Positions 13,774 through 22,214 of a DNA stretch of 39,326 nucleotides are shown here, piece by piece. This stretch comes from CAZGHF01 sp964525595 (GTDB lineage Bacteria; Patescibacteriota; Minisyncoccia; UBA6257; GWB1-50-10). Location of the stretch: the NCBI GenBank assembly GCA_964525595.1, contig CAZGHF010000004.1, positions 1 to 39,326 of the forward strand, written 5' to 3'. The notes beneath the pieces were generated by a model that was not told the DNA's origin, ran no database searches, and saw only the letters and a list, made by a program, of their open reading frames with translations. Made by a program: the position numbers and the translations under genes. How positions within the stretch are numbered: position 1 is the first letter of the stretch; every line of letters begins with the position of its first letter.

Positions 13774-16700
13774 ATGAATTACCAAAATAAAACACTCAAA
13801 ATTTCGTCTTTCTCTAGTTCAAAAGTTATTAGAACGTCGTCTCTTGTATTTATAGCCGCAGCGTTAATCGTTGGCGGTTTTTTTGCGCCCAATTTGGCTT
13901 TGGCGGCAGCAACGGTTACGCCAGCAGGTGGCGGTACTAACATTTCTATTGACACGACGTCTGTTGGCGCAACCCCGAGTTTTACGCTTTTAAGTGGTCC
14001 TACTATTACCGAAACTGCGCCCGGGGATATTTCTGCTGGTACTCACACTATTACACTGCCTGCTGGTTGGAAATTTGATACTAGCCAAGTTGTTAAAGTT
14101 AATGGGGGGGCTTTTATCCCAACAACTCAAGACGCAGTGATAACTGATACTACTTTGTCATTTACTATAACAGGGATTTCTAGTAGTCCTGGTGTTTTAA
14201 GCTTCATTTCTGATTTAAGTGGAAATAGTATCAAAGTTATGCCAACTGGGACTGAGTCAGGAATTTCTGGTGATATGACTCATTCCGGTGCGGTTATTGC
14301 CGGTGTAACAGATGGAAGCACGCCTTTTGGGACGCTTTCAACGGTGGCTGGCACAGTTACGCAACTTGCGTTTACAGAACAACCTGTTAATACAGAATAC
14401 GGCTCAGTTTTGAGTCCATCGCTAGTAGTTGAAACCCAAGATCAATTTGGCAATCATTCCACAAGCGGACTTGGTGAAAATCTTGATGTAACGCTAGCTG
14501 TTACATTGGGAGACGGAGTATTACAAGGAACAGCAACAATTGACATTGGAGCAAATGGCGGTGTCGCAATTTACACTGACTTGTATGTGGATACAGTAGG
14601 TGCTGGAAAGCAATTGACAGCTTCCGCTACAGGTTTGACTTCTGCTGTCAGTAATTCTTTTGAGGTAACTCAAAAAACTCTTACCGCAACAGTTACTGCT
14701 GATGACAAAATTTATAATGGTGACAATATAGCTATAGTTACTGCGACTGATATTTCGGATGGATTGGTATATGGCGATGTCGTAACCGCTGATATTGGAA
14801 TTTCAGCGACCTTCTCTGATGAAAACGCAGGAACAGGAAAAACAGTAACTGCAGCAGGAATTATTTTAAGTGGCGATAAAAAAATAAACTATAGTTTTAG
14901 TGGGGAAGGGACAGGTACAGCAGATATTAATCCACTGCCAATCATCGTTACTCCGACCGCAGGACAGACCAAAATTTATGGTAACGATGACCTAACATTC
15001 ACTTATGACTTTGCCCCTGATTTAATCGGAGCTGATACTTTCATCAGTGTTTTAGGTCGTGTTGTGGGTGAAAATGTCGGTACTTACGCTTATACTCTCG
15101 GCGATTTGTCTGCTGGCGGTAACTACACTTTGGCTCTTGTTCCGGAAACATTTGAAATTACAGCAAGAACTCTTAATGTTACAGCAACTGGAGTAGACAA
15201 AGTTTACGATGCTAATACGACTGCCGAGGTCATCCTTTTAGACGATAGAGTTGACGGAGATAATGTAACGCTCGGATACACAGCAGCTTTTACTGATGAA
15301 GATGTTGGTAATGGTAAATCTGTCAGCATCTCTAATATCTCTATCACAGGTGGCGTTGACGGTGGTAATTATAGTCTTGGTAGTGTGCCGACCAATACGA
15401 CAGCTGATATTACAGCTAAAGAACTTACAGTTGATAATTCAATAGTTACATCTAAAACATATGATGGTACTAAAGTAGCTGTTATTACAGGCGCTACTTT
15501 AGTGGGAGTAATAGGTGATGATACTGTTGAGATTGCAACTCATGAATTTGGTACCTTTGACACTAAAAATGTTGGTACAAACAAATCCGTTGCTATGGCG
15601 ATAACAATTACTGGTGCTGACGGAGGTAACTATACTGTAACCCAACCAATCTTAACCGGTAATATTGCTAAAAAAGAAGTCACTCTTACTGCTATTGCTA
15701 ATGAAAAAATTTACGATGGAGGTATGATGGCTGTGGCAACACCGGAACTTACGGGAGAATTAGCTCCCGACGATAATGGTGTCTATATTGAAACTTACGG
15801 TGATAAGAATGTTGGTACTTCAAAAACACTTACACCGGCTGTAGTTTCGATTGTGGATGATGCAAGCGCTGATATGACTGGCAACTATAATGTAACTTTA
15901 ACATCTGCCGATCTTGGTACAATCACTCACGCCCTGCTTACTGCTACCGTTACGGTTGAAAATAAAGTTGTTGATGGTAGCGATTCGGCAACAATTACTG
16001 GCCGCACTCTTATTAGTGTGGTTTCAGGCGATGATGTCACTGCCGAGGGTGGTACAGCAATCTTTGCTGGGGTAACTGTTGGTACACATGATGTTTCAGC
16101 TGCTGGTATTACTATTACAGGCGCCGACGCTAGCAATTACTCTTATGATGGTCCAGCGGCAGGAACAGGAAATATTCTCCCAGTACCAACGGTAGTTTAT
16201 GTAGATGGTAGCTGGGCTGGAACAACAGCATGGGAAGACCCAGATGGTGCAGGTCCAGCAACTTATTATGGCTACGACGCTTTTGCTGATATCCAAGAAG
16301 CTATTGGTGCAGTTGAGGTTAGCGGTACAGTTAATGTTGCTGCAGGAACATACGTTGAAAGCTTAACAGTTGATAAAACACTCTCAATTATTGGTGTAGG
16401 AGATACAGCAATACTTGCTCCAGTTCAAGATTCAGATGGAATTGCTATCGCTGCTAACAATGTATTAATTCAAGATTTGAAAATAGTTACATCAAGCTCT
16501 GGTGCTGACTCAAATATGGCGATAAAGATAGAAGGAACAGATTCAGTTACAATCTCCGGAACAATAATTGAAACAACCGGGAATAAAGCACTGGGTATAT
16601 GGATTGGCACATCTGCGTCAACAAATCTAAACATAGTAGACAACATAATTACAATAAATGGGAAATCAACTGGAATATATACCGGTAATGTTAACCCCGC

Positions 16701-19700
16701 ACATTCAACATGGACAATATCTGGAAATACAATAAGTGCACCAAACGCTGGTGTTAATTTAGAATTGTATGATGTTAATAATGTTACTGTTTCTGGAAAT
16801 ACTTTTGGAGTATCGGGAAGCGTGAGTTTAACCTATTCTTCTGAAATATCTGATGTTTCTGGATTAGTTTTACAAAACAATATATTTAATGGCAATGGAG
16901 ATATTGCTGGAGTAACCCCTACAGTTTGGATAGAATCGGGTTTCACGGCAGGAGATGGGCTTACAACTGTTTCAGGAATTACAATAACTGGTAACACTTT
17001 TAATGATTGGGTAAATACAGCCATTAAAATTGGAGAAGTAGATTCAAGTTCGCCATATAGTAAGGTTTCTGGAGTAACTATTAACCAAAATAAATTCTTG
17101 AAAACAAACCCCGCAAGCATACTAGAAAGTTATATATCAGAATCTGTTAATGCTGAAAATAACTATTGGGGAACGGCTGTTTTGGCAACAATTGACACAA
17201 AAACAACTGGAATGATTGACCATGATCCTTACTGGGTCAATGTAGGAAAAACAATTTTAAGTTCTACTGCAGTAGATGCTGTATATGTGGATGATAATTA
17301 TTCAGATGGTAATTCTGGCCTGCATTACTTTGGTTATGATGCTTTTGCAACAATCCAAGAAGGTGTTGATGCGGTTGCTACTGCTGGAACCATTACTGTT
17401 ACTGCTGGAACCTACGATGAACAAGTACTTATTGATAAAAGCCTAACACTACAAGGTGCTGGAGATACTACAATCATACAGCCTCCTGCAGTGGAATTGA
17501 CGGTTACATCTAACATTCCTTGGATTGGTGGTGGCTCTAGTACAATGTCGACAATAGTTTCTGTTGAAACCACAGGCGGCACTGTTACAGTGAAAAATCT
17601 AAAGATCGATGGTTCTCTAATTCCAAGTAAATCAACTACGTGGCTTGCTGGTCTAGTTTATCTTGAGACCAGCGGTACAATAGATTCTGTGACAGTCATT
17701 GGAAACCCAGATATGGCTGATCGTACTGCGGGCATATTTGCCGCTGCTACAACTAATCCTGTTACCTTAGAGGTAACTGGGTGCACTGTAGAAGTCTATA
17801 CTAGGGCAGGTATATACGCTCTTGGTGGAACAATGACAGCTGACTATCATCACAACGAGATTAACGGTCCAGGAGACTCTTCAGCAGGAGTTCCTAATGG
17901 AATGTTCTTCCTTGAGGGTGCAAAAGGTTCAGCCACTTACAACACAGTTACAGATCTATCATATACTGGAGATCCAATATATAAGAGCACAGGTATAGGA
18001 ACCTATAATGCTGGAACTGGAATTGTATTCAGCAATAATGAAATCTTCTATGTTCAGAATGCTTTTGCTCTATCCACAGGTACTAGTGGCACAACAGTCG
18101 AATATAACGATGTTCATGACAGCCATACAGGTGTAAAGCTTGAGGCAGGAGTTACCAACAGCATCATCCAGTACAATGACATATACGACAATGATTTTGC
18201 AATACGTGGTGATGATGATATGGGAGATGGTAATGTAGTTCACTTCAATAACTTTACTGGCAATATGGGCGCTGAGGAAATCGTTTCAGGAAGCACTTAC
18301 ATAGGTGCTATCAGCAATATTCACGCAACATACATACTTAATACCACTAATAACTGGTGGGGTCATCAAGATGGACCACAACATTTTACTAACCCAGGTG
18401 CAGATGAAAGTGCTGATAGTGTAAGTGATAATGTTCTCTTTCGCCCATGGTGTACTGAATCAACTTGTACTGTCGAAGATAACGATTCTCCAACTGTGGA
18501 AATTTCTTCAATCGAGACTTCACCAACAAACGCTTCACCAATTCCAATAACAATCACATTCAGTGAAAATGTGACTGACTTAATAGCGGATGAAATTATT
18601 GTAACTAACGGAAGTAAAGGATCTCTGGTTGGATCTGGATCTGACTATAGTATTGATGTAACTCCTGTTGGTGATGAAGAAGTCGCTGTAAATGTTGCGG
18701 GAAGTGTAGCTTGGGATCTGGCTGGAAATTATAACATAGCCGCTACTACCGAGTTTAGCATTACCTTTGACTCAGCTGTTCCAGAACTCACCTCAGTATC
18801 AATCGCTTCAAATAACTTCGATACAACCCTTGCTATGGTGGGTGATGTAGTTACATTATTATTTACTTCTGACGAAGCCATTGATACTCCGATTGTAACT
18901 ATCGCAGAAAATTCAACTGTAGTGAGCGGAGGTCCAACTGATTGGACGGCTACTTATACAATGGCAGGGGGCGATACAGAAGGTTTGGTTGCATTTGCAA
19001 TTGATTTCGCTGACTTAGCTGGAAACAATGGCGCTACTGTAATAACTGTAGATGATGCAAGTAGTGTTACGTTTGACAAAACTGCTCCTACTGTAACGTT
19101 AACCTCAATTGCAGGCGATGGATACATTAATGATTCAGAAAAAGCTGCTATTCATGTAATTGGAACAGCCGAAGCAGATTCTACCGTCAATGTTTCCTTA
19201 ACCGGTGGAGCTACTGTTAGTGGTAGCGGTACAGCTACAGGAGGTGATTATGATATTACGATAGATGGAACGACATTAACTGACGGCACGATTACTCCAT
19301 CAGTTACAGCAACGGATGCGACAGGAAATGTAAGCACTGCGATAGTTATTCCTGTTGCGGTTAAAGATATAGTCGCTCCAACTGTTGTTTCTCACACACC
19401 AGGAGTTAATGCGGTTAATGTTGAGAGCGGGGCAGTTACGATAACTTTCAGTGATAATATGAATGTTGATCAAGGAGACATAACATTTGGTCCAGAAGCT
19501 ACGTATGCAATTGGTGGAAATGGTACTAATGTTATAACTTTGACACCAGACTCAATTCTTGATAGTAACACTGTTTATACAATGACTGTTACAACAACTG
19601 CTACTGACGAAGTAGGCAATGCTGTAGTTGGGTATGATTGGCAATTTACAACCGCGACTCTTTATGACATAGCACTTAATGCATCAAGTGGTGGATGGAA

Positions 19701-20205
19701 CCTTATCTCTCTTCCTGTAGTGCCTAATGTTATGAATATAAGTACGGTTCTAGGGGATGCTGAAAGTGATATTCAGGTGGTATGGGCATATGATCCAACA
19801 CACCCTAACGCAGACCCAGATACAGGGTGGTTGGTATATACCCCAGGTAATCCTGAAGGAACCAATAACTTGGATAATATAACTGCTGGTTATGGGTATT
19901 GGATAAGTGTAACCAGTAATACTAATATCAGCGGTTCTGGCAGCTTGCTCTCCGTAGGTCCAATACTTCCACCGTCCAGAAGCCTTTCCGCAGGGTGGAA
20001 TCTAGTGGGTTATTACCAGATTCCCGGAGAAGCCGAAAGTAACTCTGCTAAAGCATTTTCTAGCTTAGGTGACTCTTACACCAGTTTGTGGGGGTTCAAT
20101 AACTCTACAGGGCAATTTAAGTCAACAGTGGATCCGATATTACCGGGTGATGCTTTCTGGGTTTCACTTCCGAGCGTGAAGGTGTACACCCCGAGCAATC
20201 TCTAA
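13774..20205 (+). CDS. giant secreted repeat protein, putative adhesin (2143 aa)
   Basis: Signal peptide: basic N-terminus, hydrophobic core about 22-38, ALA-type cleavage site near 44. Residues about 300-800 hold roughly six YDG/MBG-type beta-sandwich repeats (recurring K-x-Y-D/N-G ... G-x-N-Y-S/T pattern). Two right-handed beta-helix (pectate-lyase-like) regions start near 808 and 1170, each opening with YGYDAFADIQEAIGAV or FGYDAFATIQEGVDAV. Ig-like/SbsA-type domains follow (about 1575-1965), including HTPGVNAVNVESGAVTITFS. The C-terminus has two copies of a W-N-L module (near 1975 and 2073). No sortase motif, C-terminal helix or dockerin is visible, so anchoring is unclear. AT-rich native codon use. 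Likely surface attachment or polysaccharide binding; enzymatic activity cannot be claimed. Confidence 0.8.
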   Translation: MNYQNKTLKISSFSSSKVIRTSSLVFIAAALIVGGFFAPNLALAAATVTPAGGGTNISIDTTSVGATPSFTLLSGPTITETAPGDISAGTHTITLPAGWKFDTSQVVKVNGGAFIPTTQDAVITDTTLSFTITGISSSPGVLSFISDLSGNSIKVMPTGTESGISGDMTHSGAVIAGVTDGSTPFGTLSTVAGTVTQLAFTEQPVNTEYGSVLSPSLVVETQDQFGNHSTSGLGENLDVTLAVTLGDGVLQGTATIDIGANGGVAIYTDLYVDTVGAGKQLTASATGLTSAVSNSFEVTQKTLTATVTADDKIYNGDNIAIVTATDISDGLVYGDVVTADIGISATFSDENAGTGKTVTAAGIILSGDKKINYSFSGEGTGTADINPLPIIVTPTAGQTKIYGNDDLTFTYDFAPDLIGADTFISVLGRVVGENVGTYAYTLGDLSAGGNYTLALVPETFEITARTLNVTATGVDKVYDANTTAEVILLDDRVDGDNVTLGYTAAFTDEDVGNGKSVSISNISITGGVDGGNYSLGSVPTNTTADITAKELTVDNSIVTSKTYDGTKVAVITGATLVGVIGDDTVEIATHEFGTFDTKNVGTNKSVAMAITITGADGGNYTVTQPILTGNIAKKEVTLTAIANEKIYDGGMMAVATPELTGELAPDDNGVYIETYGDKNVGTSKTLTPAVVSIVDDASADMTGNYNVTLTSADLGTITHALLTATVTVENKVVDGSDSATITGRTLISVVSGDDVTAEGGTAIFAGVTVGTHDVSAAGITITGADASNYSYDGPAAGTGNILPVPTVVYVDGSWAGTTAWEDPDGAGPATYYGYDAFADIQEAIGAVEVSGTVNVAAGTYVESLTVDKTLSIIGVGDTAILAPVQDSDGIAIAANNVLIQDLKIVTSSSGADSNMAIKIEGTDSVTISGTIIETTGNKALGIWIGTSASTNLNIVDNIITINGKSTGIYTGNVNPAHSTWTISGNTISAPNAGVNLELYDVNNVTVSGNTFGVSGSVSLTYSSEISDVSGLVLQNNIFNGNGDIAGVTPTVWIESGFTAGDGLTTVSGITITGNTFNDWVNTAIKIGEVDSSSPYSKVSGVTINQNKFLKTNPASILESYISESVNAENNYWGTAVLATIDTKTTGMIDHDPYWVNVGKTILSSTAVDAVYVDDNYSDGNSGLHYFGYDAFATIQEGVDAVATAGTITVTAGTYDEQVLIDKSLTLQGAGDTTIIQPPAVELTVTSNIPWIGGGSSTMSTIVSVETTGGTVTVKNLKIDGSLIPSKSTTWLAGLVYLETSGTIDSVTVIGNPDMADRTAGIFAAATTNPVTLEVTGCTVEVYTRAGIYALGGTMTADYHHNEINGPGDSSAGVPNGMFFLEGAKGSATYNTVTDLSYTGDPIYKSTGIGTYNAGTGIVFSNNEIFYVQNAFALSTGTSGTTVEYNDVHDSHTGVKLEAGVTNSIIQYNDIYDNDFAIRGDDDMGDGNVVHFNNFTGNMGAEEIVSGSTYIGAISNIHATYILNTTNNWWGHQDGPQHFTNPGADESADSVSDNVLFRPWCTESTCTVEDNDSPTVEISSIETSPTNASPIPITITFSENVTDLIADEIIVTNGSKGSLVGSGSDYSIDVTPVGDEEVAVNVAGSVAWDLAGNYNIAATTEFSITFDSAVPELTSVSIASNNFDTTLAMVGDVVTLLFTSDEAIDTPIVTIAENSTVVSGGPTDWTATYTMAGGDTEGLVAFAIDFADLAGNNGATVITVDDASSVTFDKTAPTVTLTSIAGDGYINDSEKAAIHVIGTAEADSTVNVSLTGGATVSGSGTATGGDYDITIDGTTLTDGTITPSVTATDATGNVSTAIVIPVAVKDIVAPTVVSHTPGVNAVNVESGAVTITFSDNMNVDQGDITFGPEATYAIGGNGTNVITLTPDSILDSNTVYTMTVTTTATDEVGNAVVGYDWQFTTATLYDIALNASSGGWNLISLPVVPNVMNISTVLGDAESDIQVVWAYDPTHPNADPDTGWLVYTPGNPEGTNNLDNITAGYGYWISVTSNTNISGSGSLLSVGPILPPSRSLSAGWNLVGYYQIPGEAESNSAKAFSSLGDSYTSLWGFNNSTGQFKSTVDPILPGDAFWVSLPSVKVYTPSNL

Positions 20206-20219
20206 TGGAATATAGAGAT

Positions 20220-20247
20220 ACAGAAACCCTCACTCGGGGGTTTCTGT
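20220..20247 (+). terminator. terminator after the giant adhesin
   Basis: ACAGAAACCC (20220-20229) pairs with GGGTTTCTGT (20238-20247) around TCACTCGG; only a short T-rich tail (GTCTTG) follows. It begins 14 bases after the stop codon. Confidence 0.7.
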
Positions 20248-20250
20248 GTC

Positions 20251-20279
20251 TTGACAATCATAATAGATTATGCTATAGG
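20251..20279 (+). promoter_or_regulatory. promoter of the dockerin-cohesin pair
   Basis: TTGACA (20251-20256), 17-bp spacer, TATAGG (20274-20279) with a TGC extended -10. The predicted transcript start (about 20286) falls between the two candidate ATGs at 20285 and 20291, so the mRNA is essentially leaderless. Confidence 0.65.
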
Positions 20280-20284
20280 TTAAT

Positions 20285-20905
20285 ATGCTTATGAAATCAG
20301 TTCTGAAAATATTTGCATTATTCATTTCTATCGGCCTATTCCTGCCAGTTTTTGTATTTGCTCAAAGTCCCAGTTTGCCCCACCAATTTTTTGGAGCAGT
20401 AAATTTCAGTGACGGTCTAGCTCCCGATGGGTTCGTTGTAGAAGCAAGTATAAATGGTGTTGTTGTGGGAAATTCGGTAACGGCGGCTGGGAATTATGGT
20501 TACAGCCCAAATTTGCTTTTTGCACTTGATAATCAAGGAGTATATGCTGGGGAAATCGTTGAATTCTACGTCGACAGTATTAAAGCGAATGAAACTGCGA
20601 TTTTTGCGAACGGCAATCCCAGCCAGATTAATCTGACCATACCGGCATTGATACCAACTACTCCAACACCAACTCCGACGCCGAGTGGCGGTGGAGGTGG
20701 CGGTGGCGGTGGAGGAACCCCAACCACTGAAACAATTGCCCAAAAAGTAGATATGGATAATAATAGCAAAGTTGACGTTCTTGATTTCAATACCCTAATG
20801 GTTCATTGGGGGGAAACAGGTTCGAATAATGTCGCTGATATAAACAGCGATGGCGAGGTCGATGTATTTGATTTCAACTTGCTGATGATTAATTGGACAC
20901 TCTAA
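20285..20905 (+). CDS. secreted dockerin type I protein
   Basis: 206 residues from ATG 20285 (204 from ATG 20291, which fits the promoter better). Signal peptide to about residue 27 (VFAQ). Residues about 33-120 are a beta-rich domain like those in secreted dockerin proteins (FFGAVNFSDGLAPDGFVVEA). A Pro/Thr then Gly-only linker (about 123-145) leads to a dockerin of two calcium-loop repeats: DMDNNSKVDVLDFNTLMVHW and DINSDGEVDVFDFNLLMINW. Dockerins bind cohesins with high affinity in a calcium-dependent way. The adjacent gene encodes a cohesin, so the two are likely partners at the cell surface. Co-transcribed, 4 bases apart. Confidence 0.88.
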   Translation: MLMKSVLKIFALFISIGLFLPVFVFAQSPSLPHQFFGAVNFSDGLAPDGFVVEASINGVVVGNSVTAAGNYGYSPNLLFALDNQGVYAGEIVEFYVDSIKANETAIFANGNPSQINLTIPALIPTTPTPTPTPSGGGGGGGGGGTPTTETIAQKVDMDNNSKVDVLDFNTLMVHWGETGSNNVADINSDGEVDVFDFNLLMINWTL

Positions 20906-20909
20906 TACT

Positions 20910-21674
20910 ATGAAAAAAACTTTACTTACAATTTTACTGGGAGCGTTCGGGGCAACAATTCTTGCCGCGCCGGCACTTGCCGCCACGAGCGTGTCGTTTA
21001 CACCGGTCAATGTGAGCGTGAGCCAAGGACAAACTTTTACTCTTATAATCGGAGTAGACCCCCAGGGAGTGAAAAATTATACCGCAAAAACGGAGCTTCG
21101 CTATCCTGCCGATCTTTTGGAGGTAAAATCATTTACTTTCGCGAACGGTTGGACGTCGCTCTCTCAATCCGGCTATGACCTCACCGATAACACGAACGGA
21201 GTGTTCATAAAAACCGCCGGTTACCCGGGAGGCGTGTCTTCAGCGATTACTTTCGGGACGGTGTCATTTTTCGCAAAGAAAAGCGGCAACGGAATGATTG
21301 CTCTCAATAGCAACTCGTTCGTGCTTGACGCAAACAACCAGAATGTTCTTGCTGACTCATCGGTTCTAACTGCGGTAGCAATATCGGCTCCAGTCCCAAC
21401 TCCAACAACCCCGACGACTCCAACAACTCCAACAACCCCGACGACTCCTGTGGTAGAACCGACAGAAGAGGCGCCAGTTGTTCCAGAACTGATAACCGCT
21501 CCGCAACCGATAGAGTCACAGTCCCTATTAGCCGCGGTCGGCAGTCTCATAACACTCGGTACTGATAACACCTTCGTTGGCGTATTGGTTAGCGTGATAA
21601 TCCTTGCTCTTATCGGGTATGGAATCTACACCGTCATCTGGAGGACGCGCCGCAAGAATTTGGAAGAGTTGTGA
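20910..21674 (+). CDS. membrane-anchored cohesin-domain protein
   Basis: 254 residues. Signal peptide (about 1-24, ending ALAA), then a cohesin domain at about 26-160 (SVSFTPVNVSVSQGQTFTLI, YTAKTELRYPADLLEVKSF, ITFGTVSFFAKKSGNGMIAL), a Thr/Pro repeat linker (about 163-190), one transmembrane helix (about 220-242) and a short basic cytoplasmic tail RTRRKNLEEL. The topology places the cohesin outside, tethered to the membrane. It starts 4 bases after the dockerin stop. Known cohesin-dockerin pairs build cellulosomes and other surface complexes; here a minimal receptor-ligand pair is inferred. Confidence 0.88.
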   Translation: MKKTLLTILLGAFGATILAAPALAATSVSFTPVNVSVSQGQTFTLIIGVDPQGVKNYTAKTELRYPADLLEVKSFTFANGWTSLSQSGYDLTDNTNGVFIKTAGYPGGVSSAITFGTVSFFAKKSGNGMIALNSNSFVLDANNQNVLADSSVLTAVAISAPVPTPTTPTTPTTPTTPTTPVVEPTEEAPVVPELITAPQPIESQSLLAAVGSLITLGTDNTFVGVLVSVIILALIGYGIYTVIWRTRRKNLEEL

Positions 21675-21699
21675 TAAATTGATTCTCTTTTTTGAGTAA

Positions 21700-21732
21700 T
21701 ACAAAGCCCGATCCGAGCATCGGGTTTTTGTA
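21700..21732 (+). terminator. intrinsic terminator after the cohesin gene
   Basis: CCCGAT (21707-21712) pairs with ATCGGG (21719-21724), followed by TTTTT; the outer TACAAA/TTTGTA can also pair. Confidence 0.85.
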
Positions 21733-21830
21733 TGATTACATCGTCGCTGAAAAATTCTTAAGCCCAAACGAGGGTGGTTCAGCAGGCGGATGGTTGGTGG
21801 ATGGTTTTTGATTTATGCTTAGAAAACATT

Positions 21831-21879
21831 AACCCACCCCTCCTTCGCCAAGGCTACGGGCGGGTAAATCTTTACGTAA
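21831..21879 (-). repeat. 49-bp inverted repeat, right end of the surface locus
   Basis: Matches 13448-13496 in reverse complement with one mismatch, 8.3 kb apart. The interval between them holds the adhesin, dockerin and cohesin genes only. The 21733-21942 interval has no gene that I can support. Confidence 0.85.
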
Positions 21880-21886
21880 GCCCTAG

Positions 21887-21912
21887 AGGTGGTCTACTTA
21901 AGTAGACCACCT
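21887..21912. repeat. perfect 26-bp palindrome
   Basis: AGGTGGTCTACTT followed by its exact complement AAGTAGACCACCT, with CCC upstream and GGGGGG downstream able to extend the stem. No T-run. It lies 7 bases outside the right inverted repeat, mirroring the 7-base gap between the palindrome at 13410-13440 and the left repeat. It could be an operator for the AbrB-like gene next to it or an element end. Confidence 0.8.
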
Positions 21913-21942
21913 GGGGGGTTGGTGATTAAATCAAGTAATTTT

Positions 21943-22173
21943 ATGGCGAGAAGAAAGACAACTGAACAAAATGTGAGGAAAATTACCAAGCTCGGCGGGC
22001 ATAGTTTGGCGGTTACGATTCCCATCGAAATGGTCCGCAAACTGAAATGGAGGGAGCGTCAAAAAGTTGTGGTGAAATTGAGAGGTAAGAAATTAACAGT
22101 GGAGGATTGGCCCGTTCGACAAGCTCAGGGTAAACCTGCCTCGCCGAAGCGCAGCAAAGGCGGGGAGAAGTAA
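21943..22173 (+). CDS. AbrB/SpoVT-type DNA-binding protein
   Basis: 76 residues from ATG 21943 (MARRKTTEQNVRKITKLGGH); the longer in-frame extension upstream would include the palindrome and is unlikely. Residues about 11-50 have the swapped-hairpin AbrB pattern: RKITKLGGHSLAVTIPIEMV, then KLKWRERQKVVVKLRGKKL. Such proteins are small regulators or antitoxins binding palindromic sites. From about residue 56 the sequence (VRQAQGKPASPKRSKGG) is encoded by a dispersed repeat rather than by the family's own C-terminus. It precedes a gene block of nucleic-acid enzymes and may regulate it. No toxin partner is seen. Confidence 0.7.
   Translation: MARRKTTEQNVRKITKLGGHSLAVTIPIEMVRKLKWRERQKVVVKLRGKKLTVEDWPVRQAQGKPASPKRSKGGEK
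22111..22170 (+). repeat. dispersed repeat reading through as the AbrB C-terminus
   Basis: Contains CCCGTTCGACAAGCTCAGGG, a sequence type found dispersed in many environmental genomes, then GCCTCGCCGAAGCGCAGC and AAAGGCGGGG, a stem-forming module. A diverged relative lies at about 36549-36575. Confidence 0.5.
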
Positions 22174-22214
22174 AATTATTGATGCTTCCACACTAAATTG
22201 CTACTCTATAGATT

